Source: Bombardia bombarda (Eukaryota > Ascomycota > Sordariomycetes > Sordariales > Lasiosphaeriaceae). Taken from it: a stretch of 64,000 bases of DNA. The stretch covers positions 2,294,001 to 2,358,000 of the forward strand of contig JAULSR010000004.1 in assembly GCA_030512295.1 (NCBI GenBank), given 5' to 3'. Below are positions 11,861 through 22,150 of this stretch, piece by piece. Made by a program: the position numbers and the translations under genes. How positions within the stretch are numbered: the first letter of the stretch is position 1; every line of letters starts with the position of its first letter. The notes beneath the pieces are model-generated. The model worked only from the letters and a program-made list of their open reading frames with translations, ran no database searches and was not told the DNA's origin.

Positions 11861-13571
11861 TCACCCACAAGCCGGCTCATCCCCCCCACCAACCATCTTC
11901 CCCTCTCCCCCACCACTCCCCCCATAAACCCCCCCATCCAGGATAACCGCCTCATTATCATTCAAATCATCCTGCACCCTCCGCCACCTCGCGCTCTTAT
12001 CCTTCCTCCCCTCCAACTCCACCCCCTTCCCCCCTTGACACCCTCAGCCGGCTCATACACAGGCTTAACCATCCCCCCAACAACGGATTCCTACTAAACG
12101 CCCCTCCTCCTCCTCCTCTCCCCCTATTCCCATCCCCCTCCCTCAACACCGGCGCCACATCCTCCCCACTGCCATCACCCCCGGGACTGACCGGCCTCTC
12201 CACCTTTGCCATCTTCTTAAACACCTTCCGCCCCACCAAATCAATACTCACCACCTGCCTCCTCTTCTCATACTCGGGCAGCGCATTCCACTCCATCTCC
12301 CTCATCAGCCTCTGCTGCTTCTTCAGCGCAATCGCCCGGTCCTCCGGCGTCGCCCACATATTCCCCATCATGCTCACATCGAAATCCGCCGCCTCGTCCC
12401 TCACCGTCGTCCGCCTCGCGTTCTGCGCCTGATACCCCAACAACCTGTCCCTATGCTCCAGCGCCTTGGCCTCTGCCGCCGTCACCCCATCCCCCCCTCT
12501 CGCAGCAGCAAACGGCCGCGGCGTGCCGGCCACGTCCGCCCGTCTGTGCATCTCTCTATCAGCCGCCATCTTCTCGCGCCCGCGCTCGGCCCGCAGCTCG
12601 CGGATGATGTCCTGCACCTCGGCCGAGCTGAGTAAGGGGTTGCCGCACGACGTGCAGGGGCCCATGCCCTCCTTGACGCAGATGACCTTGCCGCAGTTGA
12701 GGCAGTTGGGCGCCGCGGCGAGGAGGGCGTGGCGCGCGCCGACGCAGTTGCAGCGGCGCGAGGCGATGCCCTGGGCCGTGTTGGAGGCGTGGGAGGGGTT
12801 GGTGGTGATCTCGAGCGCGCGGATGGCTTGGTCGAGGTCGGAGAGCGCGGTGGAGGCGCCGTGCATGGGGGTGCCGCCTGCGATGGTGATTTTGGTTGCG
12901 GTTGGGGTGGGTTTGGAGGAGGGCCCGGGGGTGGAGCTGCGCGAGTTGGGGTTGGATTTTTGTGGTTTGGGTTTGGGCAGGCCGAGGTCTGAGACTAGGG
13001 TGCCGGCGGCGGAGGAGGGTGGGCGAGATGTGGGTTGGGGAGGTGGTGTTGCTGTGGATTTTGTAGGTGGTTGTTGTTGTTGTGCTTTGCTTTGGGCGCT
13101 GCTGGTGCTGCTGGGTGTGTTGGTGTTGGTGTTAGCGTTAGACGGTGTCGAAGCGCCCGAGCGGCTGGAGATGTAGAAGCCCTCATTGTCCTTTTTGTTA
13201 TAGGCGGTGCCGGGGGCGACGGCGAAAGAGGCGACTTGTCGGGGAGGTGGCGTGTGGATGGGCGGCTTCTTCTTCTTTTGCGCGCGATTCGGCTTCGGGA
13301 CGCCGCCTGGCGTGGGATTCTGGGATGGGCTGTTTGCTGTCCATGTATTGAGGCTCGAGCTGGGCGCTGGCGGTGCCGGAGGAGCAGCTTTCGGGTCTGT
13401 TCGGCGCGAGTTGAAGGACGAGATAAAGTCGATTACTTGGGCCGAGTCGCCTAAGAGGTTTGTGAAATGGTCGGCTGCCTCGGCCTTGGAGAGCGTCGCC
13501 GCATACTCTAGCACTTGCTTCAGCTCCTCATTAGGAAGAGGCAAAATTCTGGATAGCTGCGCTTGCGACAT
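11861..13571 (-). CDS. TRIP4/ASC-1 type C2HC5 zinc-finger protein (Rqt4-like), disrupted 3' end
   Basis: The main frame starts at 13571 (MSQAQLSRILPLPNEEL) and runs to a stop at 11997, giving 524 aa. The N-terminal 60 residues (LPNEELKQVLEYAATLS...FISSFNSRR) and the zinc finger (CNCVGARHALL...CLNCGKVIC...CTSCGNPLL) match the activating signal cointegrator 1 family, whose yeast member Rqt4 belongs to the complex that rescues collided ribosomes. After the zinc finger comes a charged helical segment ending in RKVFKKMAKVERPV. Behind NPLLGG the sensible protein text moves to a second frame (MVKPVYEPAEG) and then a third (WRRVQDDLNDNEAVILDGG) ending at 11861. Each move sits at a run of six C on the plus strand (12073-12078, 12029-12034). 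One extra base in each would give 570 aa. A 64-bp intron (12006-12069) would also restore the frame but has a purine-rich acceptor. Confidence 0.82.
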
Positions 13572-14394
13572 TGTGTTCTGAGTTGATGGACAGTGATGAT
13601 GGCAGAACTGTGAGGTGCGGATCGTGGGTCGCGATGTCAGTGCAGAGGGGTCGGTTTTGGGGATGATCAATCGCTCGCTGGAATTGATGACAGCATGAAT
13701 GCGAGTCACACCGAGACGAAGCGAGACAAAGCTCCAGCCACATTTAATTACCCCACCATATGGCGGTGCAGTCACAAATTCGACGACGCTAATGTGGCAC
13801 CACCCCTTGCAGCCCTATCAGCCATAGCTATGTAGTGTAGAGGCGCTAGACTGAGCAGGGATAGCTTGGCGACCATTCCAGGGGTCCGCTTCCCCGCACG
13901 GAGCCAGGGGTCCGCAAGCCCTTTCGAACTGGACCCTTCCCCATTTTGATCTCCATTTCTCCAACTCTCCGACACGCATGAAGCTCCAAAACGATGATTG
14001 AGTCCCGCTGATTGACCCCAAATTGCGGCAAAGTAATGGCAGAATCGTCGTCCTACCAGACCTCAAAGACAAGACAATGCATGATATTAACGTCAATGGT
14101 ATTCAACATGTTCAAATCTCGTGGACTATCTTTGGCGACGGACCGCACACTGAACGGCTTATTACTGTCTCACGTAAAGATCCGTGGACATGGAACTTGA
14201 AATGGACAATATCGAAGCCATAGAACATGGACTTCCGACATGGCCTTGGATGAACTTGAACCACGGAAGATAGCCATCTTGCGGCGCTGGTGGACGCTTC
14301 TTCATGATGATATAAGTGTATACGTACGTCAGCCATCATCTTTCTCCTCAGTCTTTCGCTTCTTTGAGTGGTTCACAAGAACGCCATAGTTACA
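13572..14394. other. Intergenic region between divergent genes; promoter of the GH7 gene
   Basis: No gene supported. The right end is the promoter of the cellulase gene and the left end that of the zinc-finger protein gene. Confidence 0.5.
14309..14320 (+). promoter_or_regulatory. Candidate TATA box of the GH7 gene
   Basis: GATATAAGTGTA lies about 80 bp before the ATG at 14395, a common distance for strongly expressed fungal secreted-enzyme genes. Inferred from position and base composition only. Confidence 0.35.
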
Positions 14395-15753
14395 ATGGCC
14401 GCCAGACTCATCCTCCTCTCCGCCATTCTGGCAGCTTCTGCCGTTGCTCAGCAAATTGGCAAGGCCACGCCAGAGGTTCACCCCCTCCTGCCTACCTGGG
14501 AGTGCACCCTCGCCGGCGGCTGTGTCGAGAAAAGCACCTCCCTGGTCCTTGACTCCGAGTACCGCTGGACACACACCGCCGAAGGGACCAACTGCAAAGC
14601 CAACGGCCTCAACCCAACCATCTGCCCCGACGCAAAGACATGCTCTTCCGCCTGCGTCCTCGAAGGCGCAAACTACACCACCTCAGGCATCTCCACCAAC
14701 GGCAGCGAGCTGACCCTCCACCTCTTCGTCAACACCAGTACCTCCTCCTCTAGCCCCACCCTAGCCTCCCCACGCGTCTACCTCCTCGCCAACGACTCCA
14801 CCTACGACATGTTCTCCCTCCTCGGCAAAGAGTTCACCTTCGACGTCGACGTCTCCCACCTCCCCTGCGGCACCAACGGCGCCCTCTACTTCAGCGAGAT
14901 GAGCCCGACAGGCGGCCAGAGCACACTCAACCCCGCCGGCGCGGCCTACGGCACCGGCTACTGCGACGCGCAGTGCCCCACTCCAGCATTCATCAACGGC
15001 GAGGCCAACATCGCGGCCAGCCACGGCGCCTGCTGCAGCGAGATGGACATCTGGGAGGCCAACAGCCGCGCGACCGCCTACACGCCGCACCCGTGCAACG
15101 TCACAAGCCTCTACCAGTGCAGCAAGCCCCTCTGCGAGCGCCAAGGCAAGTACGACAGCGTCTGCGACAAGGACGGCTGCGACTTCAACCCCCACCGCGT
15201 CGGCCAGCAGGCCTACTACGCCCCCAACTCAACAGCAATCGACACCAACCGCACCTTTACCGTCGTGACGCAGTTCCTCACCACCGGCACCAACGGGACC
15301 GGGGATGGCGACCTGCGCGAGATCCGCAGGCTCTACGTCCAAGACGGCAAGCTGGTTGAGAACGCGCAGGTGCAGGCGCAGGGCATCGACCGGGGCAACA
15401 GCCTGACAGACGAGTTCTGCGCGCAGGAGAAGCGGGCCTTTGGGGGGGCGGTCAACGCGTTCGCGGCGCAGGGCGGGATGCGCGCTATGGGAGACGCGCT
15501 AGCGAGGGGCATGGTGCTGGTGTTTAGTGTTTGGGCCGACCAGGGGGGCAGCGAGATGAAGTGGCTCGACGGGACCTGGCCGCGGGGTGCGGACCCGGCC
15601 AAGGAGCCTGGGACGGGACGGGGGCCGTGCAAGGTTGGGGAGGGCACGGTGGAGGACGTGCAGGCGGGTGGGCTGGGGGTCTGGGTGAGGTTTTCGAATG
15701 TGAAGAGTGGGGAGATTGGGAGCACGTATGGGGTTGGGAAGGGGCGTGGTTAG
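14395..15753 (+). CDS. Secreted GH7 cellulase, probably endo-beta-1,4-glucanase
   Basis: 452 aa, intronless. A signal peptide (MAARLILLSAILAASAVAQQ) precedes the mature start. The GH7 catalytic signature is CCSEMDIWEAN near residue 220: the first Glu is the nucleophile, the Asp assists and the second Glu is the acid/base. Other family blocks are LPCGTNGALYFSEM, GTGYCDAQCP, DGCDFNP and GMVLVFSVW, with many paired cysteines and several N-glycosylation sites. The sequence between catalytic site and C terminus is short compared with cellobiohydrolase I and contains NSRATAYTPH as in endoglucanase I, so an endoglucanase with an open cleft is more likely. There is no CBM1 and no linker; the protein ends just after GEIGSTYG. 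It hydrolyses cellulose outside the cell. The earlier in-frame start at 14368 would spoil the signal peptide. Confidence 0.95.
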   Translation: MAARLILLSAILAASAVAQQIGKATPEVHPLLPTWECTLAGGCVEKSTSLVLDSEYRWTHTAEGTNCKANGLNPTICPDAKTCSSACVLEGANYTTSGISTNGSELTLHLFVNTSTSSSSPTLASPRVYLLANDSTYDMFSLLGKEFTFDVDVSHLPCGTNGALYFSEMSPTGGQSTLNPAGAAYGTGYCDAQCPTPAFINGEANIAASHGACCSEMDIWEANSRATAYTPHPCNVTSLYQCSKPLCERQGKYDSVCDKDGCDFNPHRVGQQAYYAPNSTAIDTNRTFTVVTQFLTTGTNGTGDGDLREIRRLYVQDGKLVENAQVQAQGIDRGNSLTDEFCAQEKRAFGGAVNAFAAQGGMRAMGDALARGMVLVFSVWADQGGSEMKWLDGTWPRGADPAKEPGTGRGPCKVGEGTVEDVQAGGLGVWVRFSNVKSGEIGSTYGVGKGRG

Positions 15754-17207
15754 CTACCGGCTAGAACTGTGTGTGTCGTGATTGATTAGCTGAGTGGTGG
15801 TTCGTGAGGAAGGAGTTTATTTGTTGCAAATGTCCATTACTAATTGAACTTCAGCTTGAGGTTGGTGGGTGATATGATTTGGCTTTGTTAAACGCTGGGT
15901 CGATAGCAGGGGTTGGATATGCATGGCTCATGTCTGGGAACAGAGTGGAAGGAATCTTTACATTTAATGCGACAAAGACAACTTGGATACCTTAGCTATC
16001 TCGGTACGAATGAATAATGGGAGTGTGTTGCGCATCAACAACCACCATGGATGTGATGTCTTGCCTGTGTTGCTTGCGTGCCCGACAAGGTCAACCCACC
16101 TGAAGTCAGTTCTTTGTTGAGAGTTTAAAAATAAAACCTTGCAAACCAAAGTGCTAGGTCTAGTATGAACCAGTAGCATGGATTCTGCGGATTTCAGCCA
16201 ATAGATGCAGGATAGATCAAAGCTTTGAGGTTGCTTCTGGACAGTGCAGAATACGTTATCCGTAGTTCGATACACGGTATTACCCACTATGCGCCGATCA
16301 ATAGAACGTTAGGCTTCCACGCCACGGCAAACCTTTTCATGACTTCATCCACGCTGCAAAGAAATGCAATTCTTACTGTGTCAAACGTCCTTCGGTATAA
16401 CGACCTGTCTAACGTCGCCTACCTAGCCGAGAACTGTTGGTGCACCCTGAGATTAAAAGACGTCAAGGTCCACGGAATCATGGACATCCGCGCTAGGAAG
16501 TGAGCACGCGGCAGGCTTCGATTTGCTGTGAGAGGGCAAGTCGACCATTCGGACAAAATGAAGGCGGCCGCTCCTAGGTACACCCGGCACGAGGGCTGCC
16601 AACGGCCGTTGGCTGCTAGTCAGACGCATACCGAGGGCATGGGTCAATGGACCCCCAACAGCATGGTGCCTGCATCCACTCCCGCCAAATACCTAGTCTT
16701 GACAGCGAACCAGAGGCTGCACACAGGGGACATCGGTGGCGCATCTATCAATGCAAATGCAGGGGTTAGCTACCTCCATCCCTATGTACAGGCTAGCGCA
16801 GCGGCTGTCGGGACCGGGACGCGGGTGGTCAAGCTTCCATGAGGTCCCATAAGCTCTCCCTCAGCTTCTCACGTTCCACCCGGGCTGCATGCTTCACAGT
16901 ATATGTTGTACGGACGTTCGAAAACTTCAGATGGAGATACTAGCTAGTAGAGCTGATACTGCACCTAGCCGGGCGAGAGCCAGCCGTAACTGTGGGTGGA
17001 GCTCTTTTTTCTTGGCTTGCTCGGGGTCACATTCCAGTCAATGCGGCCATACTGCATCGTTGTGCGTTGCGGCGACCTCCATTGACTTTTCCTCTACCCA
17101 TCCATAAAAAGAAAGGTTCCTTTTCCTTTGTAATTTTTTTCTTTTTTCTCTGCGGTTTTTTCTAGGGCTTCTTACTACACTTACTGCCATCGTATTTAGC
17201 CATCAAT
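15754..17207. other. Intergenic region
   Basis: No gene recognised in about 1.4 kb. Short frames are scattered without motif. The last 100 bases before 17208 are CT- and T-rich, a typical fungal promoter/leader for the following secreted peptidase gene. Confidence 0.5.
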
Positions 17208-19679
17208 ATGGGCCGTTTTCGTTTCGCCGCACTCGTCGGTGCGACCTGTGGCCTCTTGGCCGCCATCGATGGCGTAGCCGCGATACCCCGTCCCGATACT
17301 GTTTCTCAGATTCAGGTGTCAAGCTTCGTTTCTGCTCCCACGGTTGCACCTAACCCGACCGCATGCGGTGTCGTGGCCTCGCTTTCAGCCTCACAGGTTC
17401 AGGCCAACCCAACAGGTATGAGACTTCTATATTGCCAACATATAAAAGATTGAGGCCTGACTGACTCGACTCGGTGTGATGCAGCATTGGTGACCCTTCC
17501 TGCCACCCTCGCGGCCCAGTGTCTCGAGTCTGTGCCCTTCAAGCCCGAGCCGGCTGTGAAGTTGGTCAAGAGTCTCAAGGCCTTCGTACAGTTGCAAAGC
17601 ACCCTGGCCTTCCTCAAGGACCCGCCCACGTCATACCCGTTTCCTCCTGTCGATATCCTGGAAACCCTCGACCTGATCGCAGGCATTGCTGCGTCCGGCG
17701 GCTATGCTAGCGAATATGTATTCCAGGCTGCTATCATGCAGTTGCTGAGCCTGGCTCACGATGGTCATCTTGGGTATAGGGGAGATGTTCTCAAAGTCTT
17801 TAACTTCCAGAATCGCCTTATCGAGGACCTTGTGACTGTGTCTGTTGATGGGGTCCAAGTGCCCAAGATCTACAATTTTAACAATTTTACGAAGCCACTC
17901 AACGATAGCAATGCCTTACCCCCGGCCGTTGTCAAGATCAACGGTGGAGATGCAGCCACCCGTATCAACTCGCAAAACTTGCTCAGCGGCCGAACCCAGG
18001 ATCAGGACGCACAGTGGAATGGTGCAATGCCGTCATATGCCAACCCATTAGGAATTACAGCCCTTGGACGCTCATTCACCTTCCAGGCCCCAAGCGTCAC
18101 GCTAATCTACGACAACGGCGAGGTAAGGACGCGGGACAGCATCGCCATCATCCAAGGCAGAGCCGACTTCACGGGCATCCGCACAGGTCAAGACTTCTAC
18201 GACCGCTTCTGCACTCCAGAGGAAGTAGAAGAAACCCCACCCAGTACGGCAACGTCAATCATCGAGCGGAGAACACCCGCCACGTCCACAACACCCACGA
18301 CTCCCACGACTCCCACGACTCCCACGACTCCCACGACTCCCACCGTCTCTGCCAAGCCCCTGCCAACCATTGGTGGATACCCCTTCCCTGTCATCCGCGA
18401 CAGTGGCGCCGATGTGACAGCCGGCTATTTTCTCAACGGCACAGGCTACGATGACGTAGCTGTCCTCGCCATCAGCGGCTTCCTCCCGGCGCCGCGCTCT
18501 ACCGTCAGCGTCGAGGACTACCAGTTCAACTTTGCACAGACCATTGCTAGCTTCCTCAAGGCATGCAAAGCAGCCAAGAAGAATAAGCTCGTCATCGACG
18601 TCTCTTCCAACGGTGGCGGTTCCATCGAAGCCGCCTACGACCTCTTCATCCAACTCTTCCCGGACGTGCCTCTGTTCCAGGCCGCCAACATTCGTCTCAC
18701 CGACACGGTACGCACAATGGCCACGGTCGCCGACACGTTCCGCGCCCAAATCCAATCCTTGAACCCCGACACTGCCGATTCCAACAATGCCACCGACGTC
18801 GCCCTCTTCGTTCTCCAGAGAGGTCCTATCGTGCGCAACCTCATGGCCCGCGACAGCAGCGTCCTTGGCGTAAATGGAAGACCCTTTACCTCACTCGAGG
18901 AACGCATTGCCCCCGTCACCCTAAACAACGACACATTCACAGCTTACGGAGATATACATCAGAACCTCACCCACCTCAATGCCCGGCCCAATCCCCCTCC
19001 ACCCGCTGTCTTCACCCCCGACAACGTTGTCCTCCTTACCGACGGCACCTGCGGCAGCGCCTGCACAATCTTTGCCTACCTCCTCATTGAGGAGCTCAAC
19101 ATCAAGACCGTCACCATCGGAGGCCGGCCCCAGTCCGGATCCATGCAGTCGGTCGCCGGTGTCGAGGGCGTCCAGCTCTTTCCCTTTGATGCAATATCCA
19201 GAGCCGCCGACTCAATCATTACCATTTCGCCCGAGAGCAACGTCACCGGCAGCGACCTCGCCTTGCTTTCCGACGGCTACGCCATCGCGCGCGCCGCCGA
19301 CCCCAATACACCGGGCGGTGTCAACGGCAAGAACGGGTTCAGCAGAGTCAACGCAGAGACCCCGCTCCAGTTTCTGAATCAGCCGGCCAACTGTCGCATC
19401 TTTTACACCCAGGAGACGGTCCTCGGCCCCGCCTTGGTCTGGAAGCGCGCGGTGGACGCGAATTGGAAGGACCCGGCCAAGTGGTGCGTCGCGGGGAGCA
19501 TACAGCCGGTGGTGGACATCACTAAACAGCAGACGGATCCTGCCTTCTTCCCCGTGAATGGCTCGCAGTCCGGCCCGGAGGAGGGCTTGGCGGGGACGTT
19601 GACTGGTGGAGGGGCTTGGACTGTGCTGATGGCCGGAGCGGTCATGGTGATGGTGGGTTTTGGTGGTGATCTTTGGTAA
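17208..19679 (+). CDS. Secreted S41-family (tail-specific protease-like) peptidase
   Basis: Two exons, 17208-17415 and 17485-19679, with a 69-bp intron (GTATGA...ATGCAG); 800 aa. A signal peptide covers about the first 25 residues (MGRFRFAALVGATCGLLAAI...). The C-terminal half carries S41 features: VAVLAISGF, NKLVIDVSSNGGGS and the nucleophile region LLTDGTCGSACTIFA, followed by TIGGRPQSG. A Thr-Pro repeat at about residue 270 separates the N-terminal region from the catalytic part. The end (GAWTVLMAGAVMVMVGFGG) is hydrophobic and could be a GPI-anchor signal or a membrane anchor, placing the enzyme at the cell surface. Fungal proteins of this type are often annotated as peptidase S41 or CPAF-like; substrates are unknown. 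Several Asn-X-Ser/Thr sites agree with secretion. Confidence 0.88.
18289..18345 (+). repeat. 9-bp coding minisatellite (Thr-Pro-Thr)
   Basis: About six copies of ACTCCCACG encode a TPT repeat inside the S41 peptidase, probably an O-glycosylated hinge. The near-identical copies suggest that the length varies among strains. Confidence 0.85.
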
Positions 19680-20703
19680 AAAAGGGGGGAGATACACGTG
19701 TCCCTCCCTAGGTACATACCTAATGATTGATGAACTGGAACTGGAAGAATTACTAACTAGGACTAATGCTTAACTAGTAGATGGTACATGATAATTAGAT
19801 AGTCTACGGATAAAGTTAGAGCGATCATATTACATACTATGAAGTATTTTAGATGCATTCCTATTACTACAATATAAGAATTTCATAGTGATTGTGCTAG
19901 CCGCTAAGTATGGGGGAACGGTGTGGGAGGGCCTCTGTCTTTTGTTATGGGTTGCTCTAATCATACACATTAACGATTATTAGTTACCGTGCAATCTACC
20001 ATCCCCATAAGTTGCTAGTAACATGAAAATTGAAATATTGCCGGTAATGGAGTATGAGAAATTTGGGTATGAGGGATGGTACATTGTACAACAAGTTTGG
20101 AGAATAGTTCATACCGATTTGAGGTCCAACAGCGGTACTATCCCACCAGTCGCCTAGACTAATAATAGCTTTGCCATGAGTTTATTTTCCTGAATTGGAT
20201 TCGACACGGTTGGGTGAACGGGATATATGTATGGTGTATGCATTGTACAGTACCTGGTTTTGTTCTTGTACGTGCAGACAGAGGCTTTGTCTCCCTGGGT
20301 ACTTCGTAGATATAGGATCATCCATGGTCACAGCGCTGCCCGGAGCACCCCGCGCTGTTGTCTCGGCTGTGGAACATGCGACCAGGGGGCGGGATTGACG
20401 TCAGTCGCCAAGCGTGCTGCTTGCGATAAAACCTCGTCGTCAACTCTCTGTGATGTACATACCTAGGTGCCGCCTAGGTACGCATTTAGAGCATACGTAT
20501 CGAGCTGCGGCGTAAAGCCTAGAACTAAGCCGCGCCAGCGACCACGTCAGCTCGAGCCTACCGGGAATAAACCGGAAGAGTCGAAATTAAGGCAGAAGTA
20601 TCGTGTTACGTGAACAACGTGTTAAGTTCAATCGATTTAGACCCCTACCTACGACCTCTACTCTCCTATTCCCTACTCACGCGCCAAATACGTATAATTC
20701 ATC
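19680..20703. other. AT-rich intergenic region
   Basis: No gene seen. The region is rich in A and T from 19730 to 20170 with several CCTAGGTA-like palindromes (near 19708, 20463 and 20473). Confidence 0.5.
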
Positions 20704-21293
20704 ATGACGATAATGGAGTCAAGCAACATCTCTCGGCCATGGGGCCTTGGGCGATATCTGCTGGCAGTCGCGCTGATTACAGTGTTGTGCGGCTGCTCCA
20801 CCGTGGTGCATTCCTACAACCGTCGACAACACGACGCGACTTTCTACCCGCCATGGGTCGCCATCTACTCCCCGTATGGGCCAAGACAGGATGATGGGCT
20901 TTTCTGGGTAAACATTCTTTTTGGATGGACTCCACAGCGCATCATGCTCATTTGCATCTACGACTGACGATACCTCATTTCTAGACACAGGAAATAAAGC
21001 CGCAAACGCCGCACGATACCATCTTCTACGATCCCTCTCTCAAACTCTTTAGCATCGCCTACATCACTCATACCATTTCCCTCTGCGTCGCACATATATA
21101 CTTGATGGATAGGAGCCCTCAGAACCTTAGGATGCTTTGGGGCGCAGGGATATCCGCCGTCGCGATGGGGATATATTCGCATACAGACATCCAGACTATC
21201 GCCTTGTCTTACTGGCCTGGGTATGCGGTCCTCGCGACGGTCGCTGGGATTTTCTTACATGCTGTCCGGTCTGGGACAAGTCGACAGGCATGA
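20704..21293 (+). CDS. Small four-helix membrane protein, unnamed family
   Basis: Two exons, 20704-20907 and 20985-21293, with a 77-bp phase-0 intron (GTAAAC...TTCTAG); 170 aa. Four hydrophobic segments are visible: LLAVALITVLCGC (about residue 19), LFSIAYITHTISLCVAHIYL (about 90), MLWGAGISAVAMGIY (about 120) and YAVLATVAGIFLHAV (about 145). The N terminus may be read from 20704 or from the second Met at 20713. I do not recognise the family. The downstream gene at 29104-29860 has the same intron position and phase and a related second half, so the two look like diverged paralogues. Likely an integral membrane protein; role unknown. Confidence 0.6.
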
Positions 21294-22150
21294 ACATCAT
21301 TAGAATGGCTCACGAGCTGACCAGCCTGATAATTGTGGATTTCAGTCTTTGGATGTTATTTGTGGTTCCTTTTACCTTCCCTCCACCCTCACACAACCCC
21401 CCGCGTCAATCTAGGTTGTATTCCACTTCCGTATTTCCTATTCGCCTGTCCCTATCTTCCCCAATTTCTCACGACTACCAATATGGTCTTATGGGCGTTA
21501 TCAATCATTATAGGCCAGTCACTCTTTTAAAGTTCAAAAAACTTGGCTTTACCCCAACAACAGGCTCACTTATATGAATGCAACATACATACCTCTGGAG
21601 ATGCTTTTGTCCCCAACCCGCCTCGATCATTCTCGCCCGCCTCCAACAACCTTCACCAGCCTCATGATTTAGTACATACCAATGCAATGAGTTCATGGCT
21701 GCTTCGTTGCCCGGTTACTTTCCCCTTAATAAGGTCAAATGTATTCGCTGCTCCAAGTCCATTATCGTCAAATAGCACAAACGGCAGCCAACAAGATGCC
21801 CCAACAATTCTGAATACAACACGCCAGAAAGAAACATCGGCAAACAGCAGAGCAAATATCTATACTGCTTCGAGTTCTTTGGTTCCTGTGTTTACAAATA
21901 GCAATCAGAAACATGGCGCGACAATTTTCTCTGGACATGTTAGCTTAGGTATGCTTCATAACAGCGAGGTTTGACACGCCATGCAAGGGAGAATGCCATG
22001 AGTGGCCAACTGGCTGAACGACAGCGAAAGGACTGGCTCATTGGCTATGCTACGTGAGAAGGCCAATATCACTGCAGTAAGATCCTTCCCATAATATCAA
22101 GATCTGCAGCCCGCTTACTAAGTAGGTGCACTTCACCAAGCGCAACAATC
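21294..22150. other. Intergenic region
   Basis: A 143-codon plus-strand frame exists at 21543-21974, but it has no motif, no helix pattern and no splice context, so I do not call it. The right part is the 3' flank of the SMP-C2 gene. Confidence 0.45.

Noticed and set aside
14023..14340. Short frames upstream of the GH7 gene
   Set aside because: They lie in the promoter, are under 80 codons and have no motif.
21543..21974. 143-codon plus-strand frame
   Set aside because: Ser/Asn/Thr-rich without pattern; no conserved motif or regulatory context.
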